NCBI GenBank assembly: GCA_019695305.1
Contig: JAIBAG010000010.1
Coordinates: 1 to 64,000 of the forward strand
Source of the DNA: a bacterium
Lineage (GTDB): Bacteria > UBA10199 > JAIBAG01
Length of the DNA: 64,000 bases
Direction: 5' to 3'
The number at the start of each line of letters is the position of its first letter. The stretch's first letter is position 1. The translations under genes and the position numbers were made by a program. Of this stretch, positions 1 through 8,357 are shown piece by piece. The notes beneath the pieces are model-generated. The model saw only the letters and a program-made list of their open reading frames with translations, was not told where the DNA came from and made no database searches.

Positions 1-137
1 TTACGCCCCGCATTATGGGCAAGGAAGTTTACGTTTCTCCGGCTGACATTTCGAGCTCTACCAATAACGCTGTAGAAAAAGAAATTATTAACACATCTAC
101 TACCAACAAAAAAGCCTCCCACAAATACGATAGGTAA
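1..137 (+). CDS. C-terminal end of an unknown protein (partial)
   Basis: An open frame enters from the left edge and ends at TAA 135-137 (codons starting at position 3). The visible tail is about 44 residues, polar and rich in Ser, Thr, Asn and Lys, and ends ...NKKASHKYDR. No domain can be recognised from this stub. It converges on the lipoprotein gene that ends at 140, leaving two bases between them. The frame has no stop across the visible stretch, but so short a stretch is weak evidence. Identity unknown. Confidence 0.5.
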   Translation, partial: TPRIMGKEVYVSPADISSSTNNAVEKEIINTSTTNKKASHKYDR

Positions 138-139
138 TT

Positions 140-2041
140 TTAATAGTTGGTAACAGTCATGTTAATCATGCTTTTGGTTGAATAAACAACCGTATCATCA
201 TCCAAAGTAAACTTGGCCCTAAAAGCCGTTGGGCCATGGTCACTATCTACAAAAGTAGGATCAACACAATCGCTGTAGAAATTATTAGCTTCTAAAAAAA
301 CGTCGTTATTCAGTGTAATTTCGTTATCGGTGGCATCTACGCAACCCACTTCGTGAGGCGATGCAAAATCGCCATCAATAAAGTGCACACATTCCAAACA
401 TATTTGCACGGTGTTTTCTGGAAAATGACGGAACGTTCCCACAATATTGGCATCATTACTTAAATCCATACTTACCGCGCCAAAGGGAATTTGATTATAA
501 ATCTCGGTGTAAAAAATTGAACTGTTGTTATAAACAAGATCACCAAAAGAAGGCAGTAAATAGTCGTCTACATTGATATATCCCAGCTGATTGTAGCCAT
601 TAACCGGGAGCACGTAATAAAAAGCATCTTCTTCTTCCGAAAATTCGGGTTTACTACCCGGTCCAAAATAAATAATTTCGTTTTGATAGCTTGAATCTAG
701 CGGGATTAAACCTATTAAATGCTCGGCACCATCACCAGGATCTAGTTCTACCACAATATAGGTTTCGGCCGTGTTAATATCAAAACTCACTACGTTAAAA
801 TTACCGGCCAGTATTTCAATGTCGTCATAAAAGCCAATATAGTCGCTATCGAGATGAATAGCGCATAAGCCCGTATTACCAGAAGAGGCAATGGTACATT
901 CGTAAAACCACGAGTAACTCGAAAAAACATATTCAAACTCCGCATCTTCCTGGATATCGTGCTCGGCATAGTTGGTAAAAACATCGTTTACACTTTCGCT
1001 AACCGTAAGATCGGTAATATCGCCTGGGGTATTTAAGCTAATAATACCAAACACATGATCGCCGTTTTCTTTTTCGGCGGAGTAATAAAGAGCGCCATCT
1101 ACTAACCACGAAAGTTCGATATTCGTTATATTATCTCCACTAAGTGTAAACGAGTAATCCTCGAGGGTTGCTACGTTAACAAGAATTACTTTTAAATTAA
1201 CCGGATTGTTTTCATCGGCATAAATAATCGATGCCAGATAATCACCATCGGGACTTGCTTCTAAAATACGGTTATCAGGGAAAATGGTGCCGGTACTAAG
1301 CGTTTGAGTGGTTCCATCTTCGGCTACTAAAACAATTTCCTGGGTTACACTATCGAGCCCCACTAAAAAGCCATCGATAGTCGAAAGATGAGTAAGTTGA
1401 TTTTCTAAACTAATAACATCTTCATTAAACGATCCATCGTTATTCACCGAAACTAATACCGGGTTATTATCGCTATCCACACCCGACATATAAACCTTGT
1501 TATTAAAGCGCGTTATTTTCCCGGATGAGATGGTGTAAGCGCGTGTAGTATCCGATGTAGAGGCATTGCTATTGGTGATAAAAACAGAAAACGGGCGCTC
1601 ACCCATAATGGGATCATACGCACCTACCACAAAATAAACAGGTTCGGTTACAACACTACAAGAGCTATTGGTACAAGTAGTAACCGCAACAGGTACATCT
1701 TCCAATTCCTCAGGCACGGTAAAATTAAAAGTGCCCGTCACCGTTTGCGTGCTTTGCAGTTCGCCGTTATAAATAAAGGCTACCTTTTCGGTGGCCGTAG
1801 TATCGATAAAACTGCCGGTAACAGTTCCAATATTGCCGCCACTTTCTTCTTCTTCAAATTCAAACGAGTCTTTATCAACAACCACTTCACCCTTGGCAAT
1901 GGGGATAGGAATATCCACGGGTGCCCCTTCAATTAAACTGCCCGTCCCCACCCCAGAACCAGTAGCCCCTCCACAGGATATCTGCAAACCCAGAATAAGT
2001 AATATTGCCGCACAAGCTTTTATAGCGCCCTTTTTCATCAT
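140..2041 (-). CDS. Large lipoprotein, CGGATG...EGAP.DIP family, copy 1
   Basis: A 633-aa exported protein. The N-terminus has basic residues, a hydrophobic stretch and Cys at about residue 23 (LQISC then GGATG), read as a lipoprotein signal although -3 is Gln rather than Leu. The start is one of two tandem ATGs (2041 or 2038). The region just after the Cys (SLIEGAPVDIPIPIAKG) is almost repeated in the protein at 20050-21900, and the two align along their length, including the NSNAS.SDTTRA segment, so they are paralogues. The middle has repeated short beta-type segments of the sort found in propellers, but no Pfam-type family is recognised. Function unknown; a cell-envelope role is inferred. 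The upstream region carries the TTATAA/TTATCCA box. Confidence 0.85.
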   Translation of the reverse strand: MMKKGAIKACAAILLILGLQISCGGATGSGVGTGSLIEGAPVDIPIPIAKGEVVVDKDSFEFEEEESGGNIGTVTGSFIDTTATEKVAFIYNGELQSTQTVTGTFNFTVPEELEDVPVAVTTCTNSSCSVVTEPVYFVVGAYDPIMGERPFSVFITNSNASTSDTTRAYTISSGKITRFNNKVYMSGVDSDNNPVLVSVNNDGSFNEDVISLENQLTHLSTIDGFLVGLDSVTQEIVLVAEDGTTQTLSTGTIFPDNRILEASPDGDYLASIIYADENNPVNLKVILVNVATLEDYSFTLSGDNITNIELSWLVDGALYYSAEKENGDHVFGIISLNTPGDITDLTVSESVNDVFTNYAEHDIQEDAEFEYVFSSYSWFYECTIASSGNTGLCAIHLDSDYIGFYDDIEILAGNFNVVSFDINTAETYIVVELDPGDGAEHLIGLIPLDSSYQNEIIYFGPGSKPEFSEEEDAFYYVLPVNGYNQLGYINVDDYLLPSFGDLVYNNSSIFYTEIYNQIPFGAVSMDLSNDANIVGTFRHFPENTVQICLECVHFIDGDFASPHEVGCVDATDNEITLNNDVFLEANNFYSDCVDPTFVDSDHGPTAFRAKFTLDDDTVVYSTKSMINMTVTNY

Positions 2042-2084
2042 TAGAGATATATTTAAGCAAGAGACATGCCAATATTTGACGCGC

Positions 2085-2106
2085 TGGATAACTTATAAGT
2101 AATTGA
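2085..2106 (-). promoter_or_regulatory. Upstream palindromic box, lipoprotein copy 1
   Basis: Read on the minus strand, this 22-base stretch holds the perfect palindrome ACTTATAAGT followed by TATCCA, about 45 bases before the start codon. It closely matches 9118-9139 (same strand sense relative to its gene) and more loosely 27504-27525. It may be an operator or an alternative promoter element; which one cannot be told by eye. Confidence 0.45.
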
Positions 2107-2207
2107 ATTTAAACACTTTTATTTAATATAAACGGGGATGGGTGCCAAAACAAATATATCAAATTAAGAATCGCGCATTTTTTGCCTAGCAAGACAAAGA
2201 ATCAAAT

Positions 2208-2228
2208 AATAAATTATCCAAGCAACTT
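2208..2228 (+). promoter_or_regulatory. Upstream TTATCCA box, exact 21-base repeat
   Basis: This stretch, containing TAAATTATCCAAGCAACTT, is identical over 21 bases to 14893-14913, upstream of the RCC1-repeat gene. It lies about 58 bases before the start of the 2287 gene. A second shared element (TGAT, six bases, CGATAA or similar) follows in both places. It is likely a shared regulator site or promoter. Confidence 0.5.
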
Positions 2229-2286
2229 TTTTATGATAAACCCGATAATACTCTTAGTAGCTTAACTTTCTTAAAGAGGAGTGTTT

Positions 2287-2850
2287 ATGAAATTACCATC
2301 CATAACTGCAAATTTTGTTCGGGCCGACAACAGATACATCGTTTACCAAGCCGACATTGATGGCGACGGCAAACAAGATGAAATGCGGGCGCATGTAGAC
2401 AAATGGGATGAAAACGGAAAACCTGTTATTTCAAAACTTCAAATTGATTTAAACATTACAATGCCCATTGTAGCAAATCCTTATACCGACTACGAAGTAA
2501 CGGCAGATAACGTTACTAACATTTTCATTCCAGATCGTATCACAATCGATAATACCGCTTCCAGTTTAGATACCCAATCAACGTACTCCTGCAGAGAAAA
2601 TTTAGGACAGCCTCTAAAAGAAGGCACATTGAGCAATCCCAAATGGCGCGGAACGTTTGGCACACAAAATAATTGGACCCAACAAGTAACTATTGATGGC
2701 GAGTCACGCTTCATCCCCTCCAATTTTAAAATATTTCTATCCAGAGCCAAATTATTGGATGGCACGATGCGAACAAATGTTGAAGGAAATCAAGTAGAGG
2801 TAGGTCCGGTACTCAATAGCGACCAATTAGGCACTTGTAACAATAAATGA
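2287..2850 (+). CDS. Unknown protein with an EF-hand-like loop; reading frame breaks at its stop
   Basis: The start is ATG 2287, preceded by AAAGAGGA with six bases of spacing; an in-frame stop at 2272 rules out a longer form. The 187-aa product begins MKLPSITANFV and has no signal peptide. Residues near 25-32 (DIDGDGKQD) look like a calcium-binding loop. It ends at TGA 2848, but a coding-like reading continues without a break in the +1 frame from 2849 (DPYKLSWIGFIDKTL...), so the stop may come from a one-base displacement. No family recognised. It lies upstream of the subtilase-like gene, probably in the same transcript. Confidence 0.6.
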   Translation: MKLPSITANFVRADNRYIVYQADIDGDGKQDEMRAHVDKWDENGKPVISKLQIDLNITMPIVANPYTDYEVTADNVTNIFIPDRITIDNTASSLDTQSTYSCRENLGQPLKEGTLSNPKWRGTFGTQNNWTQQVTIDGESRFIPSNFKIFLSRAKLLDGTMRTNVEGNQVEVGPVLNSDQLGTCNNK

Positions 2851-3224
2851 TCCCTATAAGCTATCATGGATTGGCTTTATAGATAAAACTCTCACTCGTT
2901 CTTGCGGAATACGGGAGGAATATGGCTGTGACGCTATGAGTGATGCCATAAACAATAATGATGATTTAAGAACGTATTGCGAATTATCGGCCAGCTGGTA
3001 TTCGGGTTGGGAAATTTCATTGCATCACGGCTATGATGTTTGGAGCATACGGGAAGCGAATTATAAACGCTACATGGATGCATACAATTCTCTTTATGGT
3101 ATGTGCGAATGTCCTACCGAAGAAACTGGCGAGTACGACACAAGTAGATAATTTTGAAACTGCGGTTCAAAGATTGGTAGATTCGTATCAGATTTATTGT
3201 GGGGATTTGGAGAGTGTTGAATAG
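2849..3224 (+). pseudogene. Frame-displaced continuation of the 2287 gene
   Basis: Two further open stretches follow the 2287 gene. Frame +1 runs 2849-3151 (in-frame ATG only at 2936, no good ribosome site) and reads like real protein, with paired Cys and aromatic-rich segments (SWYSGWEISLHHGYDVW). A second one-base displacement near 3143 moves the reading into the frame ending at TAG 3222 (DNFETAVQRLVDSYQIYCG). Joined, the three segments give one polypeptide of about 310 residues. Either the gene is mutationally broken, the assembly carries two indels, or decoding shifts. The frames and stops are seen; the joining is inferred from composition and continuity. Confidence 0.45.
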
Positions 3225-4463
3225 CAGGGGGCCACTATTTTTGGTTTATTATTACAAGTAGCCAGCTGTGTATCGTCATTGTGGAATAATAACGATAACA
3301 ATACACCTGCGCACACTCCGCCCCCATCATCACCTCAGCTGACTGTAAGAAAGCAAGAATCAGCCGAAGATAAACTCGAAGGAAAACTGACCGTTTATAA
3401 TGATAAATTAGACAAAAAAAAATTAAAAGAGGAACTCACCGATAATAACGATGTTTATTTACCCGCAGCTTTTAAAACCAGCCGAGACTATTTGGTAAGC
3501 CATGTTGGTAAAGCAACGCAATCGTTTAAGAATCTTTTAACATGGGCTCAAGGCAACAGTACGGCAGCAACTATTAGAGATAAAATTTCTGAAACCGGCA
3601 AAGGGGTAAATATTGTATTAATTGAGACGGATGATAATCATGCAAGCCACGTACAAAACATCATCAATGGCCCTGACGGCTTGGCTCCAGACGCAAATGT
3701 TACAAAAGAATATATTCATTATGAAGCGGAAGAAAATGTAACCGACACTGTTACTCAATTATTGCAAGCTATTAAATCTTCACTTGAGCGACAACTTGAA
3801 TCACAAAATCATATTATCAATATATCGCTCAACCCTGCACCCGGCATGTTTCTTTCCAAAAAACTTAATGATAAAAATGATAATTACAGAGAAGAGTTTA
3901 CTTCTTTGTGCCAACAAGAAACAAATGAACTTGAGCATGATAAAAACTATCAGACAGCTTTAACCGAATATCAACTTATCACGAAAAAACTTGCCCAAAC
4001 AAATAAAAATATAGTGATTGCTTATGGAAATAACAAAACAGTTTATCGTGATTTAGATTATTGTTTTTATAACCCGCTAACGCAAAGCCGGCATGTCATC
4101 TCTGTTACAGCTTCTGGGAATAACAATACACCGCTTAATTATACTGATGATGGCATTTGGCCATTGGCATTGAATGGAAATGAAGCGTGGCCACCAACAG
4201 TAGCAGCACACGGGCATCAGGTACCCCTTTACGATAATAACAGAACCGTGTTTGATGCCGATTCAGGCACATCCTACAGCGCCCCTTTTGTAAGTGCTGC
4301 CTTGGCATTGGCGCTTGAAAAGAACCCTCACTTAAGCTCACAACAACTACGAACCATTATAGCAACTACAGCACATCCAATTAAAAAATATCCCAATACA
4401 CTACAAGGCGCGGGTGTTGTTGATATTATAGCAGTAGCTCAAAATCATAAAGCAGGGCCGTAG
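3217..4463 (+). CDS. Divergent subtilisin-family (S8) protease, probable lipoprotein with a frame break in the signal peptide
   Basis: The long frame (from about 3225) contains subtilase signatures: NHASHV then GPDGLAPDA (His region), IVIAYGNN (oxyanion Asn region) and DSGTSYSAPFVSAALAL (catalytic Ser). The usual Asp motif reads LIETDD, so the Asp position appears to be Glu and the Asp-His spacing is unusually short. The plausible N-terminus lies in another frame: TTG 3217 after GGAG reads LNSRGPLF, and one extra T in the run 3238-3242 would join it to FGLLLQVASC, a good lipobox. Without that base the protein lacks a start with a ribosome site. Secreted lipoprotein protease or inactive relative; activity uncertain. 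Confidence 0.6.
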
Positions 4464-4474
4464 CCCCGCTTTAT
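4449..4474. terminator. Hairpin between convergent genes
   Basis: AAAGCAGGG, a short loop and CCCCGCTTT form an inverted repeat that overlaps the stop codon of the subtilase-like gene. It is followed by a second small palindrome (ATGATA...TATCAT). It sits between two convergent genes, so it may terminate both; the T-tract is weak. Confidence 0.4.
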
Positions 4475-4496
4475 GATAGAATTATCATGTATGTAT

Positions 4497-6629
4497 TTAA
4501 TGTAGTTCTTGGGTTGTATTTTGCGCAGGGGCTATATTCCCGCCTGTGGTTACAAATCCAATATCACTATCTTCCCCATTTGAGCGGCACTGATCACTGT
4601 ATGCTTTTGCCAACCCTTCATCACCGCTAAATTTAGCACCGCCTGGTTTATTACCGCCACCAGTATTAGCCGAATCAGGAGAACTTTGAAGATGACCCGT
4701 TTCACTATTACGATACCCATCTTTACGAGTTTGGGTCTTGCCAGAGTCAGAAAACTCATTATTTATGTCGGTAACAAAAGTAGTGTAACCAGCATCATTC
4801 CAAGTGCCAGGTATATAATTATATCCTTCTGGTAAAAATGAATTAACCTCAGCAGGTGACGAAGCAGAACTGGGCAACAAATTATAGGTTACACGGGCCT
4901 GCTCAAACTCTTCTCCGTACGCATTGATATAACTAGAACTTCCACCTGAAACCACAGTTAGCTCTCCATTAGAGCTCGCAACTACATCACCAGCAACTTG
5001 ACCACCTATGACTGCACCTCCTGAGCTCCCCCCTGTAAAGGTAGCTTGAATGGTAAATTGCACCACATTTCCCTGTCCATCCTTGGCATCAACACGCACG
5101 GCGGCTTCAGTCCTTACGGCAACTCTTTCGGGTCTGACTTCAATTCTGGCTTGTTCTTCGGCCCGTGGATTTGATGAGAAATATTTGTACATCTCATAGG
5201 CACCGTCAAGTGCCCCTCCTGTTAGAATATTCCCTACAGTCCAAGCTGTGCCACCCTCAGCATTAGTGGCCATTCCTAATTGCATGGCCATTTCCAAACA
5301 ACTGGCCTCGGCATCTTCTTCATTTATACCTTCTCCCATATCCTTATTATCAACCATTTGAGAAATCGGCCCACAAGGTTGGTTTATCTCACCAACAATT
5401 GTTTCGGCAGAACATTCACCATCAATACAAACAACATCCGTACAAACAGTGCCTGGCACCTCATAACCTGATACATTGGATCTTCTGTCTTGCGCATTAC
5501 TATCGTCGGCATTTTTAAATAATTCTGCTAAATCTGGATTGTTTCTGTATTCTTCCACAAGTCCTATATCCCGTGCGAAATAAAGTTTGAATTTTTCGGT
5601 TGTTGTTGTTTTAGAATATTTGTCACCCGATACGCCAACATTTGCCTTTGCTACCTTCGGCACCCATCGTGTTTCGATTGTCTTCAAAAAATGTACCGGG
5701 GCAAAAATCTGCACCAAGTTACCTTGTTCATTTTCAGCTTTGCCGTTATAAACAGCTTTTTGCGCATTTTCGGTAACGTACTTTTCTAACACTTCATAAC
5801 CTTCCTTAACTGGTTTTGTGGAACTTACATTCTTTCCCACAGGCTTTGTTATATCCAAAGTATAAGTTTTTTTGTTAGTATGAATCAGTCCATTACCATC
5901 TGTAACAGGCTCAAGGTTTTCTTCCGCAACGGTTATTGCTTTAACCACCCACTTATAACTCGAAGGAATACTGACATTTTTTCCAACAATACCATTGCGA
6001 TTTACGCCCGCGCTATTAGAAGTAACTCCTGCAACAGTTTCTACAGCATATTCTGTAACAACAGTTTTAGTATCCGATTCCTTTTGCGGCTTATAACCCC
6101 AAACAGATTCCGTTTTACTAAGTACTTTATACCCATTTTTTTGAGGCCAGCTACCATCGTTTGCCGCCTGTTTTGTTTTAGAAATAGTCCAGTAAGTTAG
6201 CTTTTTTTCCAGCTTATACCCTGCATCGTCAGTACGATTGATACTTTCACTTTCTTCAATTACAACAGTATCATCATTCGCTAACTGATTAATATTACCA
6301 ACCGCTCTACTTTTTTTACCTTGAGTCATGAGCGTCTGAAAAAAAGCGCTATCACGGCAAGCGCCATCAAAATAAAGCTCATTAAACAAACAAAGGTTTT
6401 CCTGATCTTTGGGAACCAAATATATTATGGTACCACCATCTTTTTCCTCTGTTCTTACCGTCACCATATCAGAATTCATTTTTTCAAGCGCCTGCTGCGT
6501 ATTTTGAACGGCAGCATCGATCTGAGCTTTATTTTCTTCTAAAACACCTGTACTCCCCTTCCCCGCATAACTCACCGGTGAAATTAACATCATGCTAATA
6601 GCCAACACATTGGCAACGTGCTTTATCAT
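4497..6629 (-). CDS. Large exported protein of unknown function
   Basis: The start is set at ATG 6629 because GAAGGAG lies seven bases before it; an earlier in-frame TTG is unlikely. The 710-aa product begins MIKHVANVLAISMMLISPVSYA, a clear Sec signal peptide with AYA-type cleavage. The N-terminal half holds at least three similar short units (GYKVLSKTES, GYEVLEKYVT, GYKLEKKLTY), suggesting a repeated domain. A Cys-rich segment (CTDVVCIDGECS...CGP) lies in the middle and the C-terminal part is rich in Gly, Ser and Asn. No catalytic motif or membrane anchor was seen. Likely a periplasmic or surface protein; not recognised. Confidence 0.75.
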   Translation of the reverse strand: MIKHVANVLAISMMLISPVSYAGKGSTGVLEENKAQIDAAVQNTQQALEKMNSDMVTVRTEEKDGGTIIYLVPKDQENLCLFNELYFDGACRDSAFFQTLMTQGKKSRAVGNINQLANDDTVVIEESESINRTDDAGYKLEKKLTYWTISKTKQAANDGSWPQKNGYKVLSKTESVWGYKPQKESDTKTVVTEYAVETVAGVTSNSAGVNRNGIVGKNVSIPSSYKWVVKAITVAEENLEPVTDGNGLIHTNKKTYTLDITKPVGKNVSSTKPVKEGYEVLEKYVTENAQKAVYNGKAENEQGNLVQIFAPVHFLKTIETRWVPKVAKANVGVSGDKYSKTTTTEKFKLYFARDIGLVEEYRNNPDLAELFKNADDSNAQDRRSNVSGYEVPGTVCTDVVCIDGECSAETIVGEINQPCGPISQMVDNKDMGEGINEEDAEASCLEMAMQLGMATNAEGGTAWTVGNILTGGALDGAYEMYKYFSSNPRAEEQARIEVRPERVAVRTEAAVRVDAKDGQGNVVQFTIQATFTGGSSGGAVIGGQVAGDVVASSNGELTVVSGGSSSYINAYGEEFEQARVTYNLLPSSASSPAEVNSFLPEGYNYIPGTWNDAGYTTFVTDINNEFSDSGKTQTRKDGYRNSETGHLQSSPDSANTGGGNKPGGAKFSGDEGLAKAYSDQCRSNGEDSDIGFVTTGGNIAPAQNTTQELH

Positions 6630-6946
6630 ATAAATCTCCTTCAATTGTTAATGCGGGACCTTTCCCGTAAAAAATGCCTTTTATGCAATCGCCCCTCATG
6701 CCCAAAAAGTTTTGAACATAATGCAATTTATTTACCCCCAATGTTGCGTAACAGAGTTGAGTTAAAGCAATAAATATGCCAACGGGGCAATTTTATAAGC
6801 ACTTCTAATGATTAGCTTTTATGATAATACGAGGGGGGGGCTGGGTGTATACATACCCCTTGTTGGGTAGAAAGTTCTTTTTAAAGTGAGAGGAGTTGTG
6901 AATAAATGTGTGTTGCTAATAGGCATACAATGTACTAAATTTAGAC
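6630..6946. promoter_or_regulatory. Divergent intergenic region with a G8 tract and palindrome
   Basis: No gene was seen in these 317 bases between two divergent genes. The region holds a small hairpin (CGGGA/TCCCG, 6653-6667), a run of eight G at 6833-6840 and, directly after it, GGGTGTATACATACCC (6843-6858) with the perfect core TGTATACA. The palindrome lies about 90 bases before brnT and is a candidate operator for an autoregulated toxin-antitoxin pair. The purine-rich GAGAGGAG at about 6887-6896 is too far from the brnT start to be its ribosome site. Confidence 0.4.
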
Positions 6947-7240
6947 ATGCAAGAAGCGCTTGAATTTGAATTTGATCCTGAAAAGAATGCTTTTCTCAAG
7001 GAGGAACGCGGGATCAGTTTTGAGGAAATTATTTTATTGATATCGGAAGGCCATTTAATGGATGTGCTGGAGCATCACAATCAAACTCAATATCCTGGCC
7101 AGAAAATATATGTGGTGGATGTTAATGGCTATGTTTGCCTGGTTCCCTTTGTAAGAACAGAACACAAGATTTTTTTAAAAACCATTTATCCCAGTCGCAA
7201 GGCCACAAAAGAGTATTTAAAACCCGGGAGGAAATCATGA
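6947..7240 (+). CDS. brnT: BrnT-like toxin (DUF497 family)
   Basis: A 97-aa protein beginning MQEALEFEFDPEKNAFLKEE, followed by RGISFEE. This is the BrnT pattern (F.FDP.K....-..-GISFEEA), and it ends with ..KTIYPSRKATKEYL, like the family's I.SAR.A...E..-Y tail. BrnT proteins are RelE-fold ribonucleases that halt translation under stress. The length is typical. Its stop overlaps the next gene's ATG (ATGA), as expected for a toxin-antitoxin operon in which the toxin comes first. No strong ribosome site precedes this start. Family assignment is by eye; activity untested. Confidence 0.75.
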   Translation: MQEALEFEFDPEKNAFLKEERGISFEEIILLISEGHLMDVLEHHNQTQYPGQKIYVVDVNGYVCLVPFVRTEHKIFLKTIYPSRKATKEYLKPGRKS

Positions 7241-7512
7241 ATACAAAAAATAATGATGATGAAAAAAATGTTTTAGATGCCTTTTACAAGGGTAAACTCA
7301 AAAAAACAAAAAACGCATCCAAAGAAATGGATATGGCTGTTAAAGCAGCAGATAACTATCTTACCAAAGATACGCGTATCAACATCCGCCTCTCCGCCCC
7401 CGATTTAAAACTACTAAAACGCAGAGCCGCCGAAGAAGGCTTGCCCTACCAAACCCTCATTGCCAGTGTTTTGCATAAATTTGTAACCGGCCGACTGAGA
7501 AATACCATATAA
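7237..7512 (+). CDS. brnA: BrnA-like / CopG-type antitoxin
   Basis: A 91-aa protein starting at ATG 7237, preceded by CGGGAGGAAATC (a strong ribosome site) and overlapping the toxin stop by four bases. The N-terminal half is charged and probably disordered. The C-terminal half (INIRLSAPDLKLLKRRAAEE then GLPYQTLIASVLHKF) is a ribbon-helix-helix of the BrnA/CopG type. BrnA neutralises BrnT by direct binding and represses the shared promoter through the ribbon-helix-helix domain. Both gene order and overlap fit. The stop is TAA 7510. Confidence 0.75.
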   Translation: MNTKNNDDEKNVLDAFYKGKLKKTKNASKEMDMAVKAADNYLTKDTRINIRLSAPDLKLLKRRAAEEGLPYQTLIASVLHKFVTGRLRNTI

Positions 7513-7621
7513 AAAGATATTTTCTTCTCCGCCCTTTTCAATACCAGGACTATACTCCTAAATATCGTCGAAAATAAGGATTATGTTCCATAGACTCATG
7601 AACATGCCAAAATTTAACAGC

Positions 7622-8356
7622 TCATTTTTGCAACACCTTCACCAATTCGCTTTCAAATTTTATCGCCAAATCGGCCATCACTTGCCGTTGCATTTTCACT
7701 GTATCGGTTCCTTTGTAATCTTGGTTGTAACCCCCAAAATTGTATTTCATCTCGTCGTTGCTGGATATATTAAATTGAAAACTGGCCACCCACTTACCGG
7801 CCTTAATATCGTAAACCGAAACCTGTGAGCTGATGCTGCCTTTTGTATATTCTTTTTCGCTGATTACTTGTGGACGTATTGTTGCAGAAACATCCACCAA
7901 CACAGCATATTGCAAAGTAGCCAGAGCATTTAAGTCGTCATGCTTATCCAAAATATCCACTTGCGACGATTGAGCATTTAATGGCTTGGCCAAACTAGTG
8001 GCACCAGCAGAAATCAACCAATCCGATACATTTCTTTCACTTAAAGCATCAGCCAGCGGCAACAATTTGCCATTTAATGTAGACACCACAATGGCATTCG
8101 CTGTGTTTCCTCTCCAGCGGCCGGCAGTTAACGAAAAGCTATCATACGTCTGCATTCCAGTTGGAATAGTACTGGTTAACCCCGATGAAACAGGCGGCAA
8201 TTTTTCGATAGCGGCAATCGTTTGAGTTGCTTGCGAGGTATAGCTTTCAATTTCTAATAATAATTTTTGTCTATATTGTTCTTCTTCATTAGGGCCACAA
8301 GCTACAGCTAGCAACACTACAATAGGAAAAATAATTTTTTTAAAGTTAACGTTCAT
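7622..8356 (-). CDS. Lipoprotein of unknown function (CsgG/FlgO-like assembly type possible)
   Basis: A 244-aa lipoprotein: MNVNFKKIIFPIVVLLAVACGPNEEE has a textbook lipobox (LAVAC, then G). The mature part has a helical start, a Ser/Thr-rich segment and a beta-rich C-terminal domain (QVSVYDIKAGKWVASFQFNIS). Lipoproteins with a nucleotide-independent alpha/beta fold and DVSATIRPQV-like beta strands occur in outer-membrane assembly factors, but the match here is too weak to name. It follows the 8358 gene by one base on the same strand, so the two are probably cotranscribed. Confidence 0.8.
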   Translation of the reverse strand: MNVNFKKIIFPIVVLLAVACGPNEEEQYRQKLLLEIESYTSQATQTIAAIEKLPPVSSGLTSTIPTGMQTYDSFSLTAGRWRGNTANAIVVSTLNGKLLPLADALSERNVSDWLISAGATSLAKPLNAQSSQVDILDKHDDLNALATLQYAVLVDVSATIRPQVISEKEYTKGSISSQVSVYDIKAGKWVASFQFNISSNDEMKYNFGGYNQDYKGTDTVKMQRQVMADLAIKFESELVKVLQK

Positions 8357-8357
8357 T

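Noticed and set aside
2210-2248. A FliA (sigma-28) promoter reading of TAAATTAT...CCCGATAA
   Set aside because: The -10-like CCGATAA is good but the spacing from TAAA is about 23 bases, twice the expected 11.
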